Assembly (NCBI RefSeq): GCF_904846285.1
Contig: NZ_CAJHAD010000012.1
Coordinates: 34,972 to 98,971 of the forward strand
Direction of reading: 5' to 3'
Source: Psychrobacter immobilis
GTDB lineage: Bacteria; Pseudomonadota; Gammaproteobacteria; Pseudomonadales; Moraxellaceae
DNA length: 64,000 bases
This document shows positions 49,883 through 58,312 of this stretch, piece after piece. The notes beneath the pieces were generated by a model. It saw nothing but the letters and a program-made list of their open reading frames with translations. It ran no database searches and was not told the origin of the DNA. The position numbers and the translations under genes were made by a program. Every line of letters begins with the position of its first letter. Position 1 is the first letter of the stretch.

Positions 49883-52030
49883 ATGCAGCAGATAGTTGTT
49901 CAAAGTGATGATTATAATTCTGAGTCGCAGGTAACTAAGGATGAGTGGCTAAAGATATTATCTGACGATAATTTTATGACCAACAACTATAAGTATGCGC
50001 TGAGTATCTTTTATTTAGAACCCAACCATAAAGCAACCTGCAAATACTTAGCAGAAAAATATAATACGTCTCCTTTTTCACTCAGTGGATTTATTACTGG
50101 TTTTAGCAGAGGTGTTCAGGAACGTTTGAATAGGTTTGAAATAACTACAGAAGAGGGTGAGAAAACTTACTGGCTAATTACAATGCTTGGTACCAAGGTA
50201 TCGAGTAAATTATTTGAATGGAAATTGCGCGACGAATTAGTTGAAGCAATGCAAGAGCTAGACTACATCGATGCTAACGCTATAAAAGTTGATAGCATTG
50301 GTCATTTAGTTAATCTTATAAACCAAGACGTTGGTGGTCTTAAAAAAGACTTTCTTACCGCTAGAAAAGAGCTAGCAGGTAATCAAAGAATTACCAACTC
50401 AAAATTATTGTTCAAATATGATAGCGAAGATAGAGAGTGGGCGATCAACGAAGGTGCGGGTACCGAAGTCCAATATCACATCTACTTATCAGACAATAAA
50501 ATTGGTTACGGTTTAGGGTTTAATACTCTCTATGTCAGATTTAAAGAAGAAAAGACACCGATAGAGTATATTAAGCCGTTTATGGATGCTTTTACGGCTT
50601 TGAAAGACAGTGACGAGATGACCAAGCTTGCCGATAGAGGCTTTGCATTGAATACGGATGAAGCTGACTTCCAAAGTCCTGTCAAAGATGAGCATTACTT
50701 ATTTGGTCGAATAATAGCGTTAAATCATGAACAAAAACTGTCTTTGATTGATTACTACAGTATCATTAATGATCTAAAAGGCGATTTGTTTGACGCCTAT
50801 AAAAATGTCTTTAAGCTTGCTAATAAGTCAATTATGAATGAACAAGTAAGTACTTCAAACGCTCAACCACCTATCATCAATCCTTTGCTACAAGAAATCA
50901 GCGAGCTACTCTTAGCCAATAAGAATCTTATACTTACAGGAGCACCAGGAACGGGTAAAACCTACTTAGCAAAAGCGCTGGCTAAAGCTTGGGACGCAGA
51001 GCACAAGCTCATTCAATTTCATCCGTCCTACGACTATACTGATTTTGTCGAAGGTCTAAGGCCTATTCAAAATGAAGAAGGTGAGGTTGGCTTTGAGCTA
51101 AGAGATGGAAGCTTCAAGAAGTTTTGTAAAGAAGCACTCAAAACTGAAAAAAATCAAAATATTAGTAATTTTGAGGAGGTTTATGAACTTTTTATTGATG
51201 ATGTAGTCGAGAATGGTTTAACGCTCGAAACACCTTTTCATAAAAAACGTTTCAAAGTAGATATTAACTCTAGAAAAAGCTGTGTAGTTACTCCTGAAAC
51301 AGATAGACAAACACAAATGACCGTTAGAAAAGAGTTCTTTAAGGTCTATATTGAAACTGACGAAGTACTCGACTGGAAACCGTACACTGTCGCAATTGGA
51401 GAGTATATAAAAAATAAATACGATTTGAAGGTTACTTCAGTTGATGATCGAAACAAGAAATTCATCCTTATTTTAGATGAAATAAACCGTGCTGAAATCT
51501 CCAAGGTCTTAGGTGAACTTTTCTTCTCTATTGACCCCGGCTATCGAGGCGAAAGTGGCAGAGTCACTACCCAATACGCTAATTTGCAAACGGAAGAAGA
51601 CGTATTCAAAGAGGGGTTTTATATTCCAGACAACGTTTATATTATCGGTACCATGAACGATATTGATCGTAGTGTAGAGTCGTTTGATTTTGCAATGCGC
51701 CGCCGATTCGCTTGGAAGGAAATCAAAGCAGAAGATAGGCTTTCAATGTGGGAAGGGCAAATAGATGAATGGGCAGAGGAAGGCAAGCAGCGGCTAATTA
51801 ATTTAAATAGTGCTATCGAATCTGTGCAAGGCTTAAGCGCTGCCTACCATGTCGGCCCAGCTTATTTCCTAAAACTAGCTAACTATAATGGTGATTTTGA
51901 TAAGTTGTGGATGCATCATTTACAGTCACTACTGTTTGAATATTTGCGTGGCTATCCTGATGCGGATGAACAGCTTGCTAGTTTGAAAAATGCTTATAAC
52001 TTGGTTAATGCTGATGCTAGTTACGACTAA
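49883..52030 (+). CDS. mcrB: McrB-like AAA+ GTPase subunit of a McrBC-type restriction system
   Basis: 715 residues. AAA motor: Walker A GAPGTGKT (residues 353-360), Walker B ILDEINRAEISKVLGELFF and the McrB signature TMNDIDRSVESFDFAMRRRF. The N-terminal part (about 25-130) resembles the McrB N-terminal targeting region with a winged-helix-like NHKATCKYLAEKYN segment. A second domain (about 140-330) looks like the DUF3578-type module. A large insert separates Walker A and B. McrBC complexes cleave modified DNA after GTP hydrolysis, in the cytoplasm. The specificity cannot be predicted. AGGA supports the start; mcrC overlaps its end. Confidence 0.9.
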   Translation: MQQIVVQSDDYNSESQVTKDEWLKILSDDNFMTNNYKYALSIFYLEPNHKATCKYLAEKYNTSPFSLSGFITGFSRGVQERLNRFEITTEEGEKTYWLITMLGTKVSSKLFEWKLRDELVEAMQELDYIDANAIKVDSIGHLVNLINQDVGGLKKDFLTARKELAGNQRITNSKLLFKYDSEDREWAINEGAGTEVQYHIYLSDNKIGYGLGFNTLYVRFKEEKTPIEYIKPFMDAFTALKDSDEMTKLADRGFALNTDEADFQSPVKDEHYLFGRIIALNHEQKLSLIDYYSIINDLKGDLFDAYKNVFKLANKSIMNEQVSTSNAQPPIINPLLQEISELLLANKNLILTGAPGTGKTYLAKALAKAWDAEHKLIQFHPSYDYTDFVEGLRPIQNEEGEVGFELRDGSFKKFCKEALKTEKNQNISNFEEVYELFIDDVVENGLTLETPFHKKRFKVDINSRKSCVVTPETDRQTQMTVRKEFFKVYIETDEVLDWKPYTVAIGEYIKNKYDLKVTSVDDRNKKFILILDEINRAEISKVLGELFFSIDPGYRGESGRVTTQYANLQTEEDVFKEGFYIPDNVYIIGTMNDIDRSVESFDFAMRRRFAWKEIKAEDRLSMWEGQIDEWAEEGKQRLINLNSAIESVQGLSAAYHVGPAYFLKLANYNGDFDKLWMHHLQSLLFEYLRGYPDADEQLASLKNAYNLVNADASYD

Positions 52031-53423
52031 TAATAAAGTTTTAGAGCTGACAGAAGCGCATCAGCGAGATAAAGATAATCTAAGTATTATTGCTAATAAA
52101 AGTATTGGCGAGCTGGTAAAAGCAAATCCTGAGCTATTAATATTTCCTGATCATCTTAAGGATAACGAAGACGATATTGCTAGCGATCCAATATTTGAGC
52201 TAAGCTTAACAGATGCCAAGACGTTACTGACAACGGGTAATGTCATGGGTTTTATTGGCGTACAAAATACCCAACTAAAAATCCAATCGCGTTTTGCTCA
52301 AAGTGTTGTCAATAATGCTAGTAACGTTGGTGACCTAGCGAATAATCAAGAAGCCAGTCCTGAAGATTATTTCTTACACTACATGCTACAAAAGGTATTG
52401 TGCTTTAATTTGTTTGATTTAAAGCATAGTCGCAATCAAACCAATGTGTTTGATTTTTTGGTGTATTTGTTTCCTCATTTACTAAAAAAAGCGCTCTCGC
52501 AAGGCTTGTATAAGGAGTACCAGAAGAAAACTTACAATGATAGCAACTTAAAAGGCGCTATTGATATTAAGACTCATCTGCAACGAAATTTACCTTTTCG
52601 TGGTAGCGTTGCCTACCGCGTACGTGAGCACAGCTTTGATAATCCGCTTACTCAGCTGATTCGCCATACTATTGAGCTAATTAAGCAAAAACCAAATTTG
52701 CGAGACGTACTGCACAGCGATAGCGAAACTCTTAATTTCGTTAATTTAATAGTCCAACACACTCCGTCACATCATACGCGAGATCGGCAAACTGTCATTA
52801 ATGCCAACCGCAAACCTTTAGTTCATCCCTATTTTACGGAATATACTGGCCTGCAAAAAATCTGCCTACAAATCTTACGTCATGACGGTCTTAAATACGC
52901 TCATAATGACGACAAAGCTTACGGTATATTGTTTGACGGGGCGTGGCTGTGGGAGGAGTATCTGAACAAGCTACTGCGTCCTCTCGGATATGACCATCCC
53001 ACTAATAATACCCAACAAGGTGGTATCAAAGTCTATGCGCAGAAATTTTCGGGTAATAACGTGCGTCGTTATCCTGATTTTGTGAAAGATAACGATATTG
53101 TTTTAGACGCCAAATATAAGCGTATGAAAGACAATGAAATCAGTCGAGATGACCTAAACCAAGTTATCTCGTATTTATTTTTGTATCAAGCGACTATTGG
53201 TGGTTATATTGCTCCTACAGTAGATGATAATTTGGCTTTAAATATGGGATTGCTTAATGGGTTCGGTGGTAGTATTCACAAGTTTAAACTAGCAATACCG
53301 CAACAGGTTTCGAGTTACCAAGCATTTAAAAACGCTATTGCTGAGAATGAAATAGAGCTCATTGAAGCTGTTGGAGAGCTGTCTTCTGAACAGAATAATG
53401 ATGAGCCGCTTGCAATTATTTAA
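52014..53423 (+). CDS. mcrC: McrC-like nuclease subunit (PD-(D/E)XK)
   Basis: 469 residues from ATG 52014, overlapping the end of mcrB by 17 bases; an ATG 24 bases earlier is possible. C-terminal nuclease motif RRYPDFVKDNDIVLDAKYKR, in which D..D-x-K are the catalytic residues, plus the conserved upstream segment WLWEEYLNKLL. The N-terminal half resembles McrC (GFIGVQNTQLKIQSRF and FLHYMLQKVLCFNLF). It acts with McrB. No methyltransferase is found nearby, as expected for a modification-dependent system. Confidence 0.9.
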   Translation: MLVTTNNKVLELTEAHQRDKDNLSIIANKSIGELVKANPELLIFPDHLKDNEDDIASDPIFELSLTDAKTLLTTGNVMGFIGVQNTQLKIQSRFAQSVVNNASNVGDLANNQEASPEDYFLHYMLQKVLCFNLFDLKHSRNQTNVFDFLVYLFPHLLKKALSQGLYKEYQKKTYNDSNLKGAIDIKTHLQRNLPFRGSVAYRVREHSFDNPLTQLIRHTIELIKQKPNLRDVLHSDSETLNFVNLIVQHTPSHHTRDRQTVINANRKPLVHPYFTEYTGLQKICLQILRHDGLKYAHNDDKAYGILFDGAWLWEEYLNKLLRPLGYDHPTNNTQQGGIKVYAQKFSGNNVRRYPDFVKDNDIVLDAKYKRMKDNEISRDDLNQVISYLFLYQATIGGYIAPTVDDNLALNMGLLNGFGGSIHKFKLAIPQQVSSYQAFKNAIAENEIELIEAVGELSSEQNNDEPLAII

Positions 53424-53786
53424 AGTTCATTATCATTTTAATAGTCGCCTCGTGACGCGTTTTAGTCCTGACATGAGAGCCGTAAAAAAACTGCACTGCA
53501 ATTTTAAGCTTGCAAGTGAAACTCTCTTAAATGAGAGTTTCTTAAGGCTATCCTGATCGAATACCCTCGCCATGCCTATATAAGCAGATAACAGCGGATG
53601 GCAGGATTGGCTACTCACACACCCAACTCTAATCAAAATGTTAAATCTCCTTTCTAGTATTTCACAACATCAATCTTCTAGCGTTAATCTCAGAGCACAT
53701 CTATGCAAACGCCATAAAGCGATTGGCGATGACGTCATTCATGTTGTACTCTAAGTTATTATTTTTGTCTAACTCAGGAGAATACG
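53424..53786. other. 363-bp region between mcrC and the PatB-like gene
   Basis: A 9-bp hairpin GAAACTCTC / GAGAGTTTC (53518-53541) is the only clear structure; it has no T run and may be a weak terminator for mcrC. Short overlapping frames on both strands look like noise. Confidence 0.5.
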
Positions 53787-54962
53787 GTGCTGTACAACTT
53801 TGATGAAATAATAGACAGACGTAATACAGGTTCTTTTAAATGGCATTATACCGATGACACGATTCCGCTATGGGTCGCGGATATGGACTTTAAGACTGCC
53901 CAGCCTATTTTAGCGGCGATTGAGCAAGTAGCGCAGCATGGCATATTGGGTTACACCTTACCGACCGAGCCGTTGTATCAAGCGATTATTCAGTGGCATG
54001 GCAATCGTTATAAATTATCACTTGAGCAGCAGGATATTCTGTTTTCGCCGGGCGTCGTGCCAAGTTTGGTGCTGATGATGAAAGTATTTACCGAGTCAGG
54101 GGATGCGGTACTCATCAATGATCCTATCTATACACCTTTTATGACCAAGGTTTTGGACAATAATCGTAAGCTAGTGACTTCTGCATTACAGGAGAATAAG
54201 GGGCGATATCATCTGGATTTAGTCGATATAGAAGCTAAAATTATCGAACATAAAGTTAAGCTGTATTTGTTCTGTAATCCGCATAATCCGGGCGGACGTG
54301 TATGGACAACTGATGAGCTTGAAGCGTTGTTTTTAATCTGCAAAAAGCATGATGTGGCAATTGTGAGCGATGAGATTCATCAAGATCTAACTTTGAGCGG
54401 GCATACATTTATTCCTTTTTTAACCCTAGCAACAGGCTATGAGCACAAAGTAGTCAGCCTAACCTCGATGACTAAAACCTTTAATATTGCTGGTATCAAA
54501 GGCTCGATGATATTTGCTAAAGACAGCGCATTACTGAGTAAAATCAACCAGCAGCAACGTTTAAGTGACGAGCATGAGCTGAATTTATTTGCTTATGCCG
54601 CTATGCGTAGTGCTTATGAGCAAGGTGGTGAATGGTTGGCACAGGCGCTGACTTACATTGAAGCCAATATTGAATTAACCCTGGAATTTTTAGAAGAGCA
54701 TCTGCCTAAAATTAAGGTGATGCGCCCAGAAGCCTCATATTTGATTTGGCTTGACTGCTCGGCATATGAGCAAGACGATCAAACGCTTTATGACAAATTG
54801 AGATCCGCTAAAATTGAGCTAAGTGCAGGCATTAAATACGGCGCAGAAGGGCATCTTAAAATGCGCCTTAACGTGGCATGTCCTAAAGAGCTGCTGTTAG
54901 AAGGGCTAAACCGTATGCAAACAGCCTTGAATAGCGATGTTTTAAACAATAATGTCATTTAG
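53787..54962 (+). CDS. PatB/MalY-type PLP-dependent C-S lyase
   Basis: 391 residues. GTG start 6 bases after AGGAG, so the start is secure. Fold type I aminotransferase family with FNFDEIIDRRNTGSFKWHY-like opening (here YNFDEIIDRRNTGSFKWHYT), NPHNPGGRVWT, SDEIHQDLTLS, and the PLP lysine in SMTKTFNIAGIKGS. Members cleave cystathionine or cysteine S-conjugates; the substrate is not certain. Its end overlaps the FGGY kinase gene by 8 bases in a convergent arrangement. Confidence 0.9.
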   Translation: MLYNFDEIIDRRNTGSFKWHYTDDTIPLWVADMDFKTAQPILAAIEQVAQHGILGYTLPTEPLYQAIIQWHGNRYKLSLEQQDILFSPGVVPSLVLMMKVFTESGDAVLINDPIYTPFMTKVLDNNRKLVTSALQENKGRYHLDLVDIEAKIIEHKVKLYLFCNPHNPGGRVWTTDELEALFLICKKHDVAIVSDEIHQDLTLSGHTFIPFLTLATGYEHKVVSLTSMTKTFNIAGIKGSMIFAKDSALLSKINQQQRLSDEHELNLFAYAAMRSAYEQGGEWLAQALTYIEANIELTLEFLEEHLPKIKVMRPEASYLIWLDCSAYEQDDQTLYDKLRSAKIELSAGIKYGAEGHLKMRLNVACPKELLLEGLNRMQTALNSDVLNNNVI

Positions 54963-56529
54963 CAGGATAACCCGTGATATCTTGAATACTTTGATATAAA
55001 GGTTTTAAGCGCTCATACATTTTTAGATAAACTTCATTATAAAGGCGTTTGTAGAGCTGGACATTGGCCTCGATAGGTAAGAACTCATCGCCCAAATGAC
55101 TCATTGCCTCACTTGCGGTTGCGTGATCAGGATAAATGCCAAGCCCCACCGCACAGTTAATGGCAGCGCCTAGTCCCGAGGCTTCATAAGTATGCGGGCG
55201 ATAGGCAGGCATACCGAATATATCTGCCGTCAGCTGCATAGCGGAGTCGCTTTGGGAGCCACCACCTGAGACGCGCAGATGTTTGATCTTTTTACCTGTT
55301 CGCTTTTCAATGGTATCAAAACCAAGTTTTAGCTCGTAAGCGAGCCCCTCTAAGATAGCGCGATAAACATGTGCTCTAGTATGCACATCGCCAAAACCAA
55401 TGAGGGCGCCTTTACCTTCAAGACCCGGATGACGGACGCCGGGTGACCAATACGGCTGCATCATTAATCCCATGCAGCCTGCTGGAATATCTTTCACCGC
55501 TTGATCGAGGAGTTTTTCGGTATCAATGCCCTGAGTTTTTGCTAGGTGCTCTTCATATTGAGCAAATTGTTCTTTAAACCAGCTGACCATCCAAAAGCCG
55601 CGATAGATCATGTACTCATGATTGTAGTAATCTGGTGCGGCGGCAGTGTAGGCGGGCATATGCTTAAGGACTTCGACATAATTGCTCGATGTGGTATTGA
55701 TAGTCGCAGTAGTGCCAAAACTTAAGCAGGCGGTGTCTGCTGCGAGACCCGCAGAGCCCAATGCTTCACAAGCCTTATCACTGGCGGCAGCAATCATTGG
55801 TGTGCCTTCAAGAATGCCGGTAGCTTTAGCAGCTTGGGTGCTGATGTGACCGAGCGGTTGCCCCGGAGGGACGAGTTTAGGCATCTGCTCAGGTCGGCAG
55901 CTAAATAGACGCCACTTGATATTGTTGGGCTTCATCCACGCTTGTGCTTTATAGTCATAAGGCAGATAGCCAACCGAATGGCCTGTCGAATCGGCGAGTT
56001 CGCCGGTGAGCTGATAGGTGAGATAGGCAGAGAGATTGACATAATGCGCCGTCTTTGCCCAAACCTCAGGCTCGTTTTGCGCGAGCCAATTACAGCGCGC
56101 TTTTTGCTGCGCTTCTTGTACCAGCTCACCCAGGCCGATGATTTTGGTTAGTGGATTTAAGAAGCCGATATCATTGGTATCGGCGCGGCGCAAGTCCATC
56201 CAGACGATAGCAGGGCGTAGCGGTTGTTTATCTTTGTCCAAACATATCATGGTATAGCGTTGGGTAGCGAGACTAACGCCTGCAATTTGCTCAGGGGTTA
56301 TGGCGCTGGTCTGCCACAATTGCTGACAGGCCTCCGTCAGCTTTTGCCAATAATAGTCGGCATGCTGTTCAGCAAAATTAGGCTGCGTCGAAAAATACGG
56401 CTCAATAGGGACACGAGCTTTAGCGATCTCAGTGCCAAACTGATCAAAGATAAGCGCTCTGACACTTTGGGTGCCATTATCAATGGCTAAGAAATAAATA
56501 GAGTCATCAAAAGTAGTGGTCATAGTCAT
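54955..56529 (-). CDS. FGGY-family carbohydrate kinase
   Basis: 524 residues. N-terminal FLAIDNGTQSVRALIFDQFG is the phosphate-1 motif, then IVWMDLRR, DKACEALGSAGL, and the C-terminal ILEGLAYELKLGFDTIEKRTG and LRVSGGGSQSDSAMQLTADI blocks. It is an FGGY member but differs from canonical glycerol kinase in several signature positions, so the sugar or polyol substrate is open. It is the last gene of a leftward cluster with glpD (38 bp gap), hence perhaps glycerol-like. Confidence 0.88.
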   Translation of the reverse strand: MTMTTTFDDSIYFLAIDNGTQSVRALIFDQFGTEIAKARVPIEPYFSTQPNFAEQHADYYWQKLTEACQQLWQTSAITPEQIAGVSLATQRYTMICLDKDKQPLRPAIVWMDLRRADTNDIGFLNPLTKIIGLGELVQEAQQKARCNWLAQNEPEVWAKTAHYVNLSAYLTYQLTGELADSTGHSVGYLPYDYKAQAWMKPNNIKWRLFSCRPEQMPKLVPPGQPLGHISTQAAKATGILEGTPMIAAASDKACEALGSAGLAADTACLSFGTTATINTTSSNYVEVLKHMPAYTAAAPDYYNHEYMIYRGFWMVSWFKEQFAQYEEHLAKTQGIDTEKLLDQAVKDIPAGCMGLMMQPYWSPGVRHPGLEGKGALIGFGDVHTRAHVYRAILEGLAYELKLGFDTIEKRTGKKIKHLRVSGGGSQSDSAMQLTADIFGMPAYRPHTYEASGLGAAINCAVGLGIYPDHATASEAMSHLGDEFLPIEANVQLYKRLYNEVYLKMYERLKPLYQSIQDITGYPAK

Positions 56530-56567
56530 CCTTAACTATGTAGTGATAAGCAGTAATAAAAAAAGGC

Positions 56568-58232
56568 TTAAGCCGCAGGTAAGTGATAGTAGCGTTGCCA
56601 TAAGGCTTGATAACGTTCAACTTCTTGCTGCCATTTTAGCTCATTCCAGCCCAGCTCTTGCTGGCATATTTGTTTAAGCCTATCGCTAATCAGCGGCGTC
56701 ATAGCACCATCAGGTAGTATCAAGCCTAAGCGCGTACGCCGCAGTAATAAATCATCTAAGTGAATGACCTGCTCGTAGTGCGCGGCAAAGCGAATCTCTG
56801 CCCAAATGGTATTGCTATCGGTGATGTAAGCTAAGTCTTCTTCATGGGCGAGTTCAAGTAACCTATCGAGCTGTAGACCGTAAAACCCTTGTAAGCGCTG
56901 TTGTAAAGTTTTTGGTAAAGTCGCAAACTTAGGATTGGTTGGGATTTGGTTGCTAAAGACTTGGTCGCTGTCTAGGTTGTTGTTTTGAATAACTGACTCA
57001 TCAAGGGCAAGCACTTCTTGACACTTTTTGAGGACATCAAGGGCGATTAGGCGAAAGGTAGTCAGCTTGCCACCGCTGACAGTGACCAGATTATTATCCA
57101 ACCAGACGCTATGATCACGCTTTTCTTTACTCGGGCTGACGCGCTTGCCATCGCCGCCATCAGAAATGAGTGGACGCACGCCTGCCCATGAGCTGATGAC
57201 ATCCTTGCGGCTAATGTCTACATCATCAAAGAGATTATTGGTCGCTGCCAATAGATAATCCACCTCTTCATTAGTGATACCGACTTCGTTATCATCTAAT
57301 GGCGGATGATCCAAATCGGTAGTACCAAGGACGGTGCGGTTTTCCCATGGAAAGGCAAAAACCGCTCTTTTATCGACAGGATGTAAAAAGGTATAAGCTT
57401 GATTAAGCGGTAGGCGCTCTTGACTGACTACCAAATGACTGCCGCGCGACGGACGAATTTGCTTATGAAAGCTCTGTTCTGTTTGTTTACTTGCTTGCAT
57501 CCGTAAGGTATCCGCCCAAGCCCCCGTAGCACTTACTACCACTTTTGCATGGACATCGTAACTATGAACCTTGTCTTCAGAAGAAGTATCTTTTAGAGTA
57601 GCACCCGTCACCAAGCCTTGCTCATTGGTGATTAAAGACTCAGCTTTAAGGTAGTTAATCGCATGCGAGCCATCATGAATGGCTTCGTCTAATACCCGCA
57701 TCACCAAACGTGAGTCATCGGTCACTGCATCACTAAACTGACTGGCACCCAAAAACTTATCTTGTTTAATATGAGGGTTAAGGCTAAGAAAGGCATCTTT
57801 CTTAAAGTACTTAGAGTAGCGCTTACCCGCCAACCCATCGTAGACGCGTAGCAAGGTATTGAATATCCATGGCGGTGGAAACTTGCCTTTATAATGCGGC
57901 ATGACGTAATGCATCTCGTTGACGAGACCACTCGCTTCATTGAGCATACGCTCACGCTCACGTACGCTCAATAAGGTGGTCTTATAATCGCCTGAAGCAA
58001 TATAGCGCAGCCCGCCATGTACCATTTTACTTGAGCGACTTGACGTACCCCAAGCAAAGTCTTTTTGCTCAATTAATAACACTGCTAAGCCGCGCCTTGC
58101 CGCTTCGCGAGCAATACCAGCGCCAGTAATCCCGCCACCGATGATGAGCATATCCCATGGCTCAGCGCGAGATAGTGGCGCTAATGCTTGCGTGCGTTGC
58201 TGGCATTGCTGATGTTGAATGGCTGGGTTCAT
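56568..58232 (-). CDS. glpD: FAD-dependent glycerol-3-phosphate dehydrogenase
   Basis: 554 residues. Opens with the FAD-binding Rossmann motif DMLIIGGGITGAGIAREAARRG, then GTSSRSSKMVHGGLRYI, ATGAWADTLR, and TVSGGKLTTFR. It oxidises glycerol-3-phosphate to dihydroxyacetone phosphate at the inner membrane, feeding quinones. It lies between the AGPS-like flavoenzyme (80 bp upstream) and the kinase. No glpF, glpK or glpR gene is visible here, so its role is probably tied to the cluster rather than free glycerol. Confidence 0.9.
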   Translation of the reverse strand: MNPAIQHQQCQQRTQALAPLSRAEPWDMLIIGGGITGAGIAREAARRGLAVLLIEQKDFAWGTSSRSSKMVHGGLRYIASGDYKTTLLSVRERERMLNEASGLVNEMHYVMPHYKGKFPPPWIFNTLLRVYDGLAGKRYSKYFKKDAFLSLNPHIKQDKFLGASQFSDAVTDDSRLVMRVLDEAIHDGSHAINYLKAESLITNEQGLVTGATLKDTSSEDKVHSYDVHAKVVVSATGAWADTLRMQASKQTEQSFHKQIRPSRGSHLVVSQERLPLNQAYTFLHPVDKRAVFAFPWENRTVLGTTDLDHPPLDDNEVGITNEEVDYLLAATNNLFDDVDISRKDVISSWAGVRPLISDGGDGKRVSPSKEKRDHSVWLDNNLVTVSGGKLTTFRLIALDVLKKCQEVLALDESVIQNNNLDSDQVFSNQIPTNPKFATLPKTLQQRLQGFYGLQLDRLLELAHEEDLAYITDSNTIWAEIRFAAHYEQVIHLDDLLLRRTRLGLILPDGAMTPLISDRLKQICQQELGWNELKWQQEVERYQALWQRYYHLPAA

Positions 58233-58312
58233 AAAATATCCGTCTCAAATTACACTCAAATTAATCGATGACTCAACAATATTAAGCCATCTTGCAGGGC
58301 TACGGCTGCCTC

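Noticed and set aside
53362..53636. Short reading frames on both strands after mcrC
   Set aside because: They overlap each other and mcrC, have no ribosome site and no recognisable sequence pattern.
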